Source: Nitrobacter sp051912485
GTDB lineage: Bacteria; Pseudomonadota; Alphaproteobacteria; Rhizobiales; Xanthobacteraceae
Length of the DNA: 64,000 bases
Assembly: GCF_051912485.1 (NCBI RefSeq)
Contig: NZ_CP196822.1
Location: forward strand, 310,001 to 374,000
Direction of reading: 5' to 3'
Positions 30,949 to 39,728 of the stretch are shown here, piece after piece (the first letter of the stretch is position 1; each line of letters starts with the position of its first letter). Both the position numbers and the translations under genes were made by a program. The notes under the pieces are model-generated. The model saw only the letters and a program-made list of their open reading frames with translations. It was not told where the DNA came from and did not search any database.

Positions 30949-31662
30949 ATGAAGCTGTTCGCGGAATGGTTGATCTTGCCGGCTGTTGCGGCGATTGCCG
31001 CTACCGGAGCTCAGGCCCAGGTACCGGCACCATACGAGCTCTATCCGCCTGGAATCGCCGTCTCCGGTTCGAGCGGGCCTTATGCGGCGCTGCCGTCTGG
31101 ACCGGCAGAAGACTACGGCCCGCGGCTGTTGCCGGCGACAGAGGTTTACGCCGTGCTGCGCGAGAGCGGGTTCTCGCCGCTCGGCGTGCCGCAGCAGCGC
31201 GGGTTCGTCTATGCCATCGCGGTTATCGCCCCAGACGGCGACGACGGCCGGCTGGTGATCGACGCGCGTGACGGGCATATCCTCCGCTTCATGCCGGCCA
31301 CATCGAAGCGCGACAACCGCGACGATCTGTCGGCAACATACGGGCCGGTCGGTCTGCCGCCGCGGATTATTGAAGCCCGTGGCGGTCCGCCACGCCCGCC
31401 TGCATCGATCCCACGGCGATATGCCAGCCGCTCGCCCTCGTCGGTCCCGATGCCCAGGCTCGCGCCCCATGCGGTCGTGCCGTCGAGGCATGCCGCCGCC
31501 AGGCCGAAGCCGGCCGCGGCGCCGGCGCAGCAATCGGCCGCCGTGCAGTCTCAGCCGGCTGATGTGAAGCCTGTCGCTGTCGCGCCCGCACCTGTGGGGG
31601 CAGGGCCGTCGGTGTCGATCGAGCCGACCCAGGCGCTGCCGCCGGTGCAGGGGCTCGATTAG
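30949..31662 (+). CDS. Exported proline/alanine-rich protein with PepSY-like core
   Basis: 237 residues from the ATG at 30949 with AGGAG nine bases ahead. Signal peptide LILPAVAAIAATGAQAQ. Residues about 60-110 form a compact module (LLPATEVYAVLRESGFSPLG then FVYAIAVIAPDGDDGRLVID, DGHILRF) that resembles PepSY-type peptidase-inhibitor folds in layout. The rest is a Pro/Ala/Val-rich tail typical of cell-envelope proteins. Function unknown. A strong terminator follows. Confidence 0.7.
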   Translation: MKLFAEWLILPAVAAIAATGAQAQVPAPYELYPPGIAVSGSSGPYAALPSGPAEDYGPRLLPATEVYAVLRESGFSPLGVPQQRGFVYAIAVIAPDGDDGRLVIDARDGHILRFMPATSKRDNRDDLSATYGPVGLPPRIIEARGGPPRPPASIPRRYASRSPSSVPMPRLAPHAVVPSRHAAARPKPAAAPAQQSAAVQSQPADVKPVAVAPAPVGAGPSVSIEPTQALPPVQGLD

Positions 31663-31685
31663 TCGCCAATTGATGTCCCCCTTTT

Positions 31686-31720
31686 AAGGAGCGTCTGGAA
31701 CCCAGGCGCTCCTTATTTTG
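31686..31720 (+). terminator. Rho-independent terminator
   Basis: AAGGAGCG / CGCTCCTT form an 8-bp stem around a 13-base loop, followed by ATTTTG. It lies 24 bases after the preceding stop and separates that gene from the kaiC-like operon. Confidence 0.85.
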
Positions 31721-31800
31721 TTAAAGTGCGTTGGACGCTCGCTCTGGGAAGCGCTGACCCGGACCTGTTGTGGTCCGGTGGCACATTCGGGGGTGGCGTT

Positions 31801-33324
31801 ATGATGGATGGCGGCGGCGTAATCCCAAGAATCGAAACGATAGCGAAAACCGGCGTCCCTGGCCTTGACGACGTTCTCGGCGGTGGATTGACGCCCGGTT
31901 GTCTCTTTCTCCTCGAAGGCAATCCCGGAACGGGGAAAACCACCGTCGCCATCAGGTTCCTGATGGCCGGGGCGGAAGTCGGTGAAGCCGGCCTTTATGT
32001 GACTCTGTCGGAAACCGAAGCCGAACTGCGCGCCGGCGCGGACTCCCACGGCTGGCAGCTCGACGACAAGATAACTGTGTTCGAGCTTGTGCCGCCAGAG
32101 AGCCTGCTGGATGCCGACCAGCAGCAAAGTCTGCTGTATTCCTCGGATCTGGAGCTCGGTGAAACCACCAAGATGATCTTTGAGGTGTTCGAGCGCATCA
32201 AACCGAAACGGATCGTGCTCGACAGCCTCTCCGAAATCCGTCTTCTGGCGCAGAGCTCCTTGCGCTACCGCCGACAACTGCTGGCACTCAAGCACTATTT
32301 TGCGCGGCACGGCGCCACGGTGCTGCTGCTCGATGATATGACGTCGGAAAACATAGACAAGACGGTCCACAGCGTGGTCCACGGCGTGATCAATCTCCAG
32401 GAGCTGGCGCCGAACTATGGCGCGGAACGCCGGCGAATGCGGGTCATCAAATATCGCGGCAAGGCTTTCCGTGGCGGATATCACGACATGACGCTCAAGA
32501 CCGGCGGCCTGCAGGTGTTTCCGCGGCTGGTGTCGGCCGAACACCGGACAAAATTCACCCGCAACCAGATGACGAGCGACATTCCGCATCTCGACGCGCT
32601 GCTCGGTGGGGGCATCGAGCAGGGATCGAGCACGTTGGTGATAGGTCCCGCCGGCACAGGCAAGAGCCTGTTCGTTTTCCAGTTCATTCAGGCGGCGATC
32701 GGCCGCGGCGAGAAGGCAGCGCTGTTTGCGTTCGACGAGGAGCTTGGCCTGTTGTTCGACCGCACGCGCGCCATGGGGTTTGAGTTCGAGAAACTGCGCG
32801 ATGAAGGCTGGCTCCTGATCGAGCAGGTGGACGCCGCGGAGTTGTCGCCCGGCGAATTCGCGCACCGTGTGCGAAAGCGGGTCGATGAGGCGCAGGTCAA
32901 GACAGTCGTGATCGACAGTCTGAACGGATATCAGGCGGCAATGCCGGAGGAAAATGCGCTGATCGTGCATGTCCACGAACTTCTGCAATATCTCAATCGC
33001 CAGGGTGCAACCACATTCCTCACCGTTGCACAGCACGGTCTGGTCGGCGACATGAAGAGCCCGGTCGATGTGACCTATCTGGCCGATACGGTGGTGTTGC
33101 TCCGTTATTTCGAAGCGCTCGGAAAAGTGCGACGTGCAGTTTCGATCATCAAGAAGCGAACGGGTTTTCACGAGGACACGATACGCGAATTCCGGATCGG
33201 CAAAACCGGACTCACCATTGGCGAACCGCTGACCCAGTTCCAAGGCGTGCTCCGCGGCGTGCCGACCTTCGTAGGGGGCGCGATACCGGACCAATTGAAC
33301 AAGATGAACGATGGCAATCGCTGA
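31801..33324 (+). CDS. KaiC-like double RecA-domain ATPase
   Basis: 507 residues from the ATG at 31801 (a second ATG follows at once). Two RecA/KaiC domains are present: Walker A GNPGTGKT at about residues 40-47 in the first and GPAGTGKS at about 282-289 in the second, with matching VLDSLSEIRLLAQ and VVIDSLNGYQAAMP strands. LGGGLTPGCLFLLEG and LLGGGIEQGSSTLVIG open each domain. This is the KaiC family outside cyanobacteria, which acts in stress or signal responses rather than a full clock; no kaiA or kaiB lies nearby. Its 3' end overlaps the start of a hybrid histidine kinase by 14 bases, so the two are almost surely co-expressed and functionally linked. Confidence 0.92.
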   Translation: MMDGGGVIPRIETIAKTGVPGLDDVLGGGLTPGCLFLLEGNPGTGKTTVAIRFLMAGAEVGEAGLYVTLSETEAELRAGADSHGWQLDDKITVFELVPPESLLDADQQQSLLYSSDLELGETTKMIFEVFERIKPKRIVLDSLSEIRLLAQSSLRYRRQLLALKHYFARHGATVLLLDDMTSENIDKTVHSVVHGVINLQELAPNYGAERRRMRVIKYRGKAFRGGYHDMTLKTGGLQVFPRLVSAEHRTKFTRNQMTSDIPHLDALLGGGIEQGSSTLVIGPAGTGKSLFVFQFIQAAIGRGEKAALFAFDEELGLLFDRTRAMGFEFEKLRDEGWLLIEQVDAAELSPGEFAHRVRKRVDEAQVKTVVIDSLNGYQAAMPEENALIVHVHELLQYLNRQGATTFLTVAQHGLVGDMKSPVDVTYLADTVVLLRYFEALGKVRRAVSIIKKRTGFHEDTIREFRIGKTGLTIGEPLTQFQGVLRGVPTFVGGAIPDQLNKMNDGNR

Positions 33325-35014
33325 GCTTGGTTCGCAGTACGTCGTAATCCACACTCCGCACGGTCGTGATGCGGAGATTGCGGCTGGTCTGCTGAAAGAG
33401 GTGGGGATCTCGGCGGTTAAAGCGCTAGACCTCAACCAGTTCGAGAACTCGTTGAGCAACGATACATGGTTCGCTTTGCTGACGGACGAGACTCTCCGTT
33501 CTAGCGATATGCGGGGCATCGCGGACTGGATCGCCAACCAGCCCGCCTGGTCTGACCTGCCTTTTATCGTTCTCACCCAACGCGGTGGCGGACCGGAACG
33601 AAATCCGGCCGCGGCGCGCCTGTCGGAAATGCTGCACAACGTGACCTTCCTGGAACGGCCGTTCCATCCCACGACTTTTGTCAGCGTCGCCCGCACCGCG
33701 CTTAATGGGCGCCGACGCCAGTTCGATGCCCGAGCGCTGATCGCCGATCTCAACGAAGGTGAAGAACGCATGCGCCGCGCCAATGAGACGCTGGAAGCGC
33801 GCGTCGCTGAACGCACGGCCGAACTCGAACGCGCACACGCCATTGTGCTCGACGAGATCGCGCAGCGCGAGAAAGCCGAGACGCTTTTGCGTCAAGCTCA
33901 GAAGATGGAGATGATCGGCCAGCTAACGGGCGGCGTGGCACACGACTTCAACAATCTCCTGATGGCAGTGATCGGCAATCTCGACCTTCTACGCCGCTAC
34001 GCGCCTGAAGACGGGAAGACCCGGCGTCTCATTGACGGCGCGATGCAAGGCGCACAGCGCGGCGCAACGCTGACCCAGCGTTTGTTGGCGTTCGCGCGGC
34101 GGCAGGAGTTGACGGTGGAAGCGCGTAGTCTGTCCGATCTGATGCAAGGTATGACCAACCTTATCGAGCGGTCCACTGGCCCCGAGATCGAGCTGAAGTT
34201 CGACATCCCAGAACAACTGCCGCTCGTCATGGTCGACACCAATCAGATCGAGCTTGCTGTGCTGAACCTCGTGGTTAATGCTCGCGATGCGATGCCGAAC
34301 GGCGGAACGTTGAGCATCTCCACGACGCTGGTTCACGTCGATGCCGACGACGATGACGATCTCGTTCCCGGAACTTATATCCGGCTGTCGGTACGCGATA
34401 CCGGGCAGGGAATGGACGCCGAAACGCTCAGCAAGGCGACCGACCCGTTTTTCTCCACCAAGGAGCTTGGCAAGGGCACCGGCCTCGGTCTGTCGATGAT
34501 CGACGGACTTGCGAAGCAATTGAAGGGGGCTTTGCGGCTGTCGAGTGAAGTCGGCGTTGGCACGCAGGCCGACCTATGGTTGCCGGCGGACATGAGCCAT
34601 CAATTCCAGTCGCCGTCAGCGCAGACCGAACAGGCTACACTGCCCGCGACGGTGCAGATCAAGATCCTGGTCGTCGACGACGACATGCTTATCGCGATGA
34701 GCACGGTCGACATGCTGGAAGATCTCGGTCACGAAGTCGTCGAGGTCAATTCCGGGGCCGGCGCACTGCAATTGCTCGAAGACGGTCAGATATTCGATCT
34801 GATGATCACGGATTACGCGATGCCTCGGATGACAGGTGCGCAACTCGCATGTGCAGCGCGGGCGCTGCGTCCCGACCTGCCGATTCTGCTGGCAACGGGT
34901 TATGCCGAACTTCCGTCGCAGCCCGAGATCGATTTGCCGCGACTCGCCAAGCCTTATCAGCAGGCCGAACTCGCAACCGAAATCGCAAAAGTCCTCGCTC
35001 GAGGTCCGGTGTGA
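33311..35014 (+). CDS. Hybrid histidine kinase with C-terminal receiver
   Basis: 567 residues. Residues 1-135 form a pseudo-receiver-like domain (YVVIHTPHGRDAEIAAGLL ... FIVLTQRGG ... FLERPF) without a clear phospho-acceptor Asp. A coiled coil of about 60 residues (ANETLEARVAERTAELERAH) leads to the HisKA site GGVAHDFNNLL with phospho-His at residue 211. The ATPase domain has LAVLNLVVNARDAMPNGG and GTGLGLSMI. The C-terminal receiver carries ILVVDDD and DLMITDYAMPRM with phospho-Asp at about 501. There is no membrane segment, so it is a cytosolic kinase, overlapping the KaiC-like ATPase gene and probably forming a signalling pair with it. A terminator follows. Confidence 0.94.
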   Translation: MAIAELGSQYVVIHTPHGRDAEIAAGLLKEVGISAVKALDLNQFENSLSNDTWFALLTDETLRSSDMRGIADWIANQPAWSDLPFIVLTQRGGGPERNPAAARLSEMLHNVTFLERPFHPTTFVSVARTALNGRRRQFDARALIADLNEGEERMRRANETLEARVAERTAELERAHAIVLDEIAQREKAETLLRQAQKMEMIGQLTGGVAHDFNNLLMAVIGNLDLLRRYAPEDGKTRRLIDGAMQGAQRGATLTQRLLAFARRQELTVEARSLSDLMQGMTNLIERSTGPEIELKFDIPEQLPLVMVDTNQIELAVLNLVVNARDAMPNGGTLSISTTLVHVDADDDDDLVPGTYIRLSVRDTGQGMDAETLSKATDPFFSTKELGKGTGLGLSMIDGLAKQLKGALRLSSEVGVGTQADLWLPADMSHQFQSPSAQTEQATLPATVQIKILVVDDDMLIAMSTVDMLEDLGHEVVEVNSGAGALQLLEDGQIFDLMITDYAMPRMTGAQLACAARALRPDLPILLATGYAELPSQPEIDLPRLAKPYQQAELATEIAKVLARGPV

Positions 35015-35036
35015 ATGGGGGATATTGCCAGAACCA

Positions 35037-35065
35037 AAAGCGCCCCGGAAACACCGGAGCGCTTT
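35037..35065. terminator. Bidirectional terminator between the kinase and hsp20
   Basis: AAAGCGC / GCGCTTT with an inner CCGG / CCGG pair around AAACA. It lies between two convergent stop codons (35014 and 35094), with A-run on one side and T-run on the other, so it can serve both genes. Confidence 0.85.
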
Positions 35066-35093
35066 CGCATTTAAACGTCGAAAGAGGCCTGGG

Positions 35094-35555
35094 TCAGGCG
35101 GCCGCCTTCTCGACCACCGGTGCGGATGGCGCACTGGTCGCGATAGGAATGCTGCGGGGCTTCTTGGCCTCGGGAATCTCGCGGACGAGATCGACGTGGA
35201 GCAGGCCGTGCTCGAGCGAGGCGTTCTTCACTTGCACGAAGTCGGCGAGCTGGAACGCACGTTCAAAGGCGCGCGCCGCGATGCCGCGATACAGTACCTC
35301 GGATTTGTCCTTGCCGTTTTCGTTGGCGACCTTCTCGCCCTTGATCGTCAGCGTGTTTTCCTTCGCGACGATGGAGAGTTCATTCTCAGCGAATCCGGAG
35401 ACGGCGACGGAAATACGGTACTCGTTCTCGCCGGTGCGCTCGATGTTGTAGGGCGGGTAGCCCGGCGCATCGCCATTGGCCTGGTCGAGCAGGTTGAAGA
35501 AGCGGTCGAAGCCGACGGTGGAACGATAAAACGGGGTGAGGTCGAAAGTGCGCAT
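35094..35555 (-). CDS. Small heat-shock protein (Hsp20/IbpA type)
   Basis: 153 residues, usual for class A rhizobial small heat-shock proteins. N-terminus MRTFDLTPFYRSTVGFDRFF and the alpha-crystallin domain (YNIERTGENEYRISVAVSGF to LVREIPEAKKPRSIPI) with the conserved GIAARAFERAFQLADFVQV are typical of IbpA-like proteins. It binds unfolding proteins and keeps them refoldable. Its 5' leader has features of a ROSE thermometer, so translation is probably switched on by heat. Confidence 0.95.
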   Translation of the reverse strand: MRTFDLTPFYRSTVGFDRFFNLLDQANGDAPGYPPYNIERTGENEYRISVAVSGFAENELSIVAKENTLTIKGEKVANENGKDKSEVLYRGIAARAFERAFQLADFVQVKNASLEHGLLHVDLVREIPEAKKPRSIPIATSAPSAPVVEKAAA

Positions 35556-35640
35556 AGGTCAGTCCTCCATTGAGCGACATTGAATGGACCCGCCCGCCAA
35601 TCGGGCCGGGCTTTCGTCTGTGTGCAGCCTGATGATCCGG
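35556..35640 (-). promoter_or_regulatory. Probable ROSE-type RNA thermometer ahead of hsp20
   Basis: On the transcribed strand the leader reads ...GCCCGGCCCGATTGGCGGGC... followed by TCGCTCAATGGAGGACTGAC directly before the ATG. ROSE elements, first described in Bradyrhizobium japonicum, have a last hairpin in which a U(U/C)GCU segment pairs imperfectly with the AGGA ribosome site; TCGCT...GGAGGA fits that rule. An upstream GC hairpin (GCCCGGCCCGATTGGCGGGC) is also expected. The upstream boundary is approximate. Confidence 0.7.
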
Positions 35641-35764
35641 TTCCGGAGCACTGGTAGCGGCCTGCACGGAAGTGATATGGGAGGGCTCCAAACGCGTTCA
35701 AGAGGCGGGACGCGCCTGCTCCTGTCCTCTTGTTTTTAGGGCTTTTCCTCCAGTCGGTCCGGTC

Positions 35765-36709
35765 ATGAGGCTTGTTTCGATCCCCGCAAATCCGATTCCG
35801 GAAGATTGCGTCAGCGGCACCGTCAGGACCTCCGACGGGGTCGATCTGCGCTTTGCGCGCTGGGCGCCGCCGCCGGGACGAAAGGGAACGGTCTGCGTGT
35901 TTACCGGGCGCGGCGAGCAGATCGAAAAATACTTCGAGACTGTGTGCGACCTGCGAGATCGCGGTTTTGCGGTGGCGATGATCGATTGGCGGGGGCAGGG
36001 CCACTCAGCGCGGCAGTCGTCCGATCCCCGCAAGGGCTACGTGCGCCGTTTCTCCGACTATGAGATCGACGTTCAGTCGTTCATGGAGCAGGTGGTGCTG
36101 CCGGATTGCCCGCCGCCGTACTTTGCCCTGGCGCATTCGATGGGTGGGGCGGTGCTTCTGCGGGCGGCGCACGCCGGCAAGCGCTGGTTTGATCGCATCG
36201 TGCTGTCGGCGCCGATGATCGATCTGCCGGGGCATCCCACCTCGTTTCCGGCGCGTGCGTTGCTGCGCGCGATGCGGCTGTTCGGGCAAGGCGGCCGCTA
36301 CGTTCCCGGCGGCAGCGACCAGCTCACGGGCGTCGCCGTTTTCACCGACAATCCCCTCACCAGCGACCCTGTCCGGTTCGCCCGCAATGTCGCGATCCTC
36401 GAGGAGGCCCCTACGCTGGGAATCGGCTCGCCGACCGTGGCGTGGGCTGACACTGCCTTCCGGGCGATGCACGATTTTCGCGCGGTGAATTACCCGCCGA
36501 AGATTCGCCAGCCGCTGCTGCTGATCGCGGCCGGCGACGACACCATCGTCTCCACTCCAGCGATCGAGGAGTTCGCCTATCATCTGCGCAGCGGCTCACA
36601 CCTCGTCATCGCCGGATCGAAGCACGAAATCCTGCAGGAACGGGATCGCTACCGCACCCAGTTCTGGGCGGCGTTCGACGCCTTCGTGCCGGGGACGCCG
36701 CTGTTCTAG
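35765..36709 (+). CDS. Alpha/beta hydrolase, lysophospholipase L2-like
   Basis: About 314 residues from the ATG at 35765. The fold and catalytic residues are seen as RFARWAPPPGRKGTVCVFTG with GRGEQIEKY, the nucleophile elbow FALAHSMGGAV (GHSMGG variant with Ala at the first position), the Asp in LLIAAGDDTIVS, and the His in AGSKHEILQERD. The family (PldB-like) cleaves lysophospholipids or monoacylglycerols; here it is presumably cytosolic, with no signal peptide. It is divergent from hsp20. The exact lipid substrate cannot be determined. Confidence 0.88.
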   Translation: MRLVSIPANPIPEDCVSGTVRTSDGVDLRFARWAPPPGRKGTVCVFTGRGEQIEKYFETVCDLRDRGFAVAMIDWRGQGHSARQSSDPRKGYVRRFSDYEIDVQSFMEQVVLPDCPPPYFALAHSMGGAVLLRAAHAGKRWFDRIVLSAPMIDLPGHPTSFPARALLRAMRLFGQGGRYVPGGSDQLTGVAVFTDNPLTSDPVRFARNVAILEEAPTLGIGSPTVAWADTAFRAMHDFRAVNYPPKIRQPLLLIAAGDDTIVSTPAIEEFAYHLRSGSHLVIAGSKHEILQERDRYRTQFWAAFDAFVPGTPLF

Positions 36710-36866
36710 CGATCACGCTCCGTCATTACTGGGCATAGCCGTTCGAAGAACGGCGTCACTTGCGCTCGCCTATTCGCGGCAATCCATCTTGCAAAAGGAT
36801 TTTGTGAAGGCAGATGGATGCCCGGATCAAGTCCGAGGCGTGACGGGGTTGCGTAATCCGCCGGGT

Positions 36867-37652
36867 TTAGCGATTGAGCAGTTTCAGCGCGGCCTCGTGC
36901 ACGCGCGGATCGCCGGCGGCCACGACGCGGCCTCCGCCCTGCGCGGGCTCGCCCTCCCATGTAGTAATCACGCCACCCGCTCCGGTGATGATCGGGATCA
37001 ATGCGGCGATGTCATAGGGTTTCAGTTCCGTCTCGATGACGAGATCGAGATGACCCGCGGCCAGCATGCAGTAGGAATAACAGTCGCCGCCATAGCGCGT
37101 TAGCCGTACCTCCGCCTCGACCTTGCCGAAAGCTGCGCGGTCATCAGGATTCATCAATAACGGGCTGGTCGTGAACGATGTTGCCTCGTTCAGCGACGCG
37201 CAGCGCCGCACCGCGAGCTTGCGCCCGCTCGATAGGCCGCGATAGCTCGCGGAGCGGTTGTCGCCGCTGAACCGCTCGCCGATATAGGGTTGATGCATCA
37301 TGCCGTATACCGGCATGCCGCGATGAAGCAATGCGATCAGCGTTCCCCAGGTCGGAAAGCCGGCGATAAAGGATTTTGTGCCGTCGATCGGATCCAGCAT
37401 CCAGACGTATTCGGCGTCTTCGTTCTGGTTGCCGAATTCCTCGCCGACGATGCCGTGTTGCGGAAAGCTTGCCTTGATCATCCGCCGCATGACCGCCTCG
37501 GCTGCCCGGTCCGCTTCCGTGACCGGATCGAAGCCGCGGGTGCCGCATTTGTTTTCGACGTCGAGAAGGGACGTTCTGAAAAACGGCAGGATGGTTTCGC
37601 CCGAGGCCGTCGCGAGACGGTCTATGAAGGCGGTAAAATCGATCACCGTCAC
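36867..37652 (-). CDS. hisN: Inositol monophosphatase family, probably histidinol-phosphatase HisN
   Basis: 261 residues from a GTG (37652) preceded by GAGG. Metal-binding motifs are EEFG, DPIDGTKSFIAGFP and the earlier DPVTEADRAAE, with GGDCYSYCMLAAGHLDLVIE near the C-terminus replacing the WDxAA-type motif. Actinobacterial and alphaproteobacterial members with this arrangement are histidinol-phosphate phosphatases; general inositol-1-phosphatase activity (SuhB type) is the alternative. A MmgR/suhB-type sRNA lies about 360 bases away on the other side of its promoter, the same neighbourhood that gave that RNA its name. Confidence 0.85.
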   Translation of the reverse strand: MTVIDFTAFIDRLATASGETILPFFRTSLLDVENKCGTRGFDPVTEADRAAEAVMRRMIKASFPQHGIVGEEFGNQNEDAEYVWMLDPIDGTKSFIAGFPTWGTLIALLHRGMPVYGMMHQPYIGERFSGDNRSASYRGLSSGRKLAVRRCASLNEATSFTTSPLLMNPDDRAAFGKVEAEVRLTRYGGDCYSYCMLAAGHLDLVIETELKPYDIAALIPIITGAGGVITTWEGEPAQGGGRVVAAGDPRVHEAALKLLNR

Positions 37653-38015
37653 GTCTTTACCTCATCGGGCGACGTTCGCGCGCCGCGCCCCAAACTGAGC
37701 GCCTCCTATACATGTCCGGACCGGAGGCCGCATCGTCTGGAATCCATCGCGGAGCTGTTATCCCGCGCTCGAATCATTTCGTCCGTGCGAATGCAGAACG
37801 TGACTCCATTCGCGATCACCAGACGGAAATGGTGGCCTTTAACATTGCGGCCGGACTGCGGCGATCATGCCGGGTGTTGATCTTAAATTATTGGTATCAT
37901 TGAATAAACGTCTTGTGCGCGATGACGCTCGAAGAAATGAGAATATACATAATTACAGGGGAAAATGGTTTGAAATCCCTTGCTTTTTGTGCAGCGCGGC
38001 CGCATATTGTTGCGG
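37653..38015. other. Gene-free promoter region of hisN and the alpha-r8 sRNA
   Basis: No credible gene. 37870-37990 is conspicuously AT-rich (TCTTAAATTATTGGTATC ... GAGAATATACATAATTACAG), as expected for regulatory DNA ahead of the small RNA. TTGCTT (37981-37986) and ATATTG (38004-38009), 17 bases apart, form a plausible sigma-70 promoter for it. Confidence 0.55.
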
Positions 38016-38106
38016 TGCGGTAGCCCTCGCGCTATCGCTGCCCTCCTTGGGCGTTTCCTCCCTAGACTTGGGCCGCTTGGTTTGACGAGCGGCCCTTTTT
38101 CTTTTT
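38016..38106 (+). ncRNA. mmgR: Small RNA of the alpha-r8 / MmgR (suhB RNA motif) family
   Basis: The decamer TTTCCTCCCT at 38054-38063, the hallmark of this family in Rhizobiales, sits between an upstream hairpin (GCCC TCCTT GGGC, 38040-38052) and an intrinsic terminator (GGGCCGCT ... AGCGGCCC, then TTTTTCTTTTTT, 38070-38107). MmgR of Sinorhizobium is an Hfq-binding sRNA that limits polyhydroxybutyrate accumulation; the exposed CCUCCC can pair with ribosome binding sites. The 5' end is inferred from the promoter at 37981-38009. Location beside a SuhB-like phosphatase gene supports the identification. Confidence 0.8.
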
Positions 38107-38220
38107 TGCAGGGGCCGATATCCTCGCACTATGAACTTCAGAATCGAAACACTTGCAACCTCGCGATGAGTAAATGCGTGTCGGATTCAGAGGTTCGCTT
38201 GTCGCAATTTGCGCCGACGT

Positions 38221-39108
38221 CTATTCGGCAGCAGATCGGAACGTCCCGAGATCGCCGAGCGGAATCGCGGCAAGCGCGTCGGCAAGCGTCATGAAATCCG
38301 CTGCAACCTGCCGGAAGCGCGGGCCGCGCTCGCGCCGCCGTTCGTCCATGTAGACCGCGCGGTTGAGTTCGAACTGAACCGCGTGCAGTCCACTGGCCGG
38401 ATTGCCGTAATGTTCAGTGATAAATCCGCCGGCGTAGGGTTTGTTACGTGCGACCGAATAGCCGAGGCCGCTCATCACATCCTCGATGACGTTGGGAAGC
38501 AGCGGGGCGCAACTGGTGTCATAGCGATCGCCGATCACGATATCCGGTCGTCTCGGTTCGTCGTGCGAGATGCCGGTCGACGGCATCGAGTGGCAATCCA
38601 CGACGATGGCTGTTCCGAACGTCTGATGCGCCTTGTGGATCAGCCGGCGCAGCGCGCGATGATAGGGTTTGTAGAGCAGCTCGATCCGGCCGAGCGCGTC
38701 GTCCACGCTGAGACGCTCGCGATAGATCTCCTGGCCGTCGCCGACTACGCGCGGAATGGTGCCGAGACCGCCAGCGACGCGCATCGATCGCGTATTGGCA
38801 AAGCTCGGCAAACGCCCGGTGAACATGCGAGGATCGAGTTCGTAAGGTTCACGGTTTACATCGACGTAGGAGCGGGGAAAGTTGACCCGAACCACCGGAA
38901 AGCCGGCGTCGGCCAAACCGTCGATCAGTTCATCCATGAATGAATCTTCGGACCGGCGCAGGCTAGCCAGATCGATCCGCGACGCGGCCAGGAATTGTTC
39001 CGGATAGACCGAGCCTGAGTGCGGAGAATTGAAGATGATGGGAGACCGCCATGTCGCCGGCTCTGCGATCTCGAAAGGGGGCGGCTGGTCGCCGTCAAAC
39101 TGGGTCAT
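38221..39108 (-). CDS. N-formylglutamate amidohydrolase family protein
   Basis: 295 residues. The family motifs are PIIFNSPHSGSVYPEQFL, RRSEDSFMDELIDG (metal ligands), VNFPRSYVDVNREPYELDP, AIVVDCHSMPS, and ITEHYGNP near the end. Members deformylate N-formyl-L-glutamate to glutamate in histidine degradation, but in this lineage they are often encoded away from hut genes, as here, next to a response regulator. Soluble, no signal peptide. Substrate assignment remains by family only. Confidence 0.9.
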   Translation of the reverse strand: MTQFDGDQPPPFEIAEPATWRSPIIFNSPHSGSVYPEQFLAASRIDLASLRRSEDSFMDELIDGLADAGFPVVRVNFPRSYVDVNREPYELDPRMFTGRLPSFANTRSMRVAGGLGTIPRVVGDGQEIYRERLSVDDALGRIELLYKPYHRALRRLIHKAHQTFGTAIVVDCHSMPSTGISHDEPRRPDIVIGDRYDTSCAPLLPNVIEDVMSGLGYSVARNKPYAGGFITEHYGNPASGLHAVQFELNRAVYMDERRRERGPRFRQVAADFMTLADALAAIPLGDLGTFRSAAE

Positions 39109-39293
39109 CGCCGGGCGTCATCCTGAAATAGCGCAGCCGCCTGTCGAATGTCGTCTGGACAGGCGCTTTTTGAACCTGCATTGTCGGTAATCGCAGCCGT
39201 TCTGCCAAGCCAAAGTTCGCCTTCACCCCAAATTTACCATCATCAGGCTTAGTAGCGCGACTGCTCCTCCAAGTCGGGCCCGATACCACCGCC

Positions 39294-39653
39294 ATGCACA
39301 AAATCCTCCTCGCCGAAGACGACAACGACATGCGCCGATTTCTGGTGAAGGCGCTGGAAAACGCCGGTTTCAAGGTATCATCCTATGACAATGGCCTGTC
39401 AGCCTATCAGAGGCTGCGCGAGGAGCCATTTGAAATGCTTCTCACGGATATCGTGATGCCGGAAATGGACGGGATCGAATTGGCGCGTCGCGCGTCAGAG
39501 CTCGATCCCGATATCAAGATCATGTTCATCACCGGCTTCGCGGCTGTCGCGCTGAATTCCGATTCCGAGGCGCCCAAGAATGCCAAGGTGCTCTCCAAAC
39601 CCGTGCATCTGCGCGAATTGGTCAGCGAAGTGAACAAGATGCTGGCGGCTTGA
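39294..39653 (+). CDS. cpdR: CpdR-type single-domain response regulator
   Basis: 119 residues forming only a receiver domain: ILLAEDDNDMRRFLVKALENA, phospho-Asp in MLLTDIVMPEMDGIEL, FITGFAAVALN (the Thr and hydrophobic loop), and the Lys in VLSKPVHLRELV. Sequence and length match CpdR, which in Caulobacter is unphosphorylated when it localises ClpXP to degrade CtrA and other cell-cycle proteins. Monocistronic, divergent from the amidohydrolase gene. Confidence 0.92.
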   Translation: MHKILLAEDDNDMRRFLVKALENAGFKVSSYDNGLSAYQRLREEPFEMLLTDIVMPEMDGIELARRASELDPDIKIMFITGFAAVALNSDSEAPKNAKVLSKPVHLRELVSEVNKMLAA

Positions 39654-39728
39654 TTCAAATGCCCGCTCGTCCTTGCCTGTCCGCGCCGGAGCCGATATAG
39701 GGACGCATCCCGGCACCAGTGGACTTTA

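Noticed and set aside
31684..33843. 719-codon minus-strand frame opposite the KaiC-like gene
   Set aside because: It runs across the terminator at 31686, the KaiC-like gene and the start of the kinase gene. GC-rich third positions on the coding strand create such shadows; no domain is visible.
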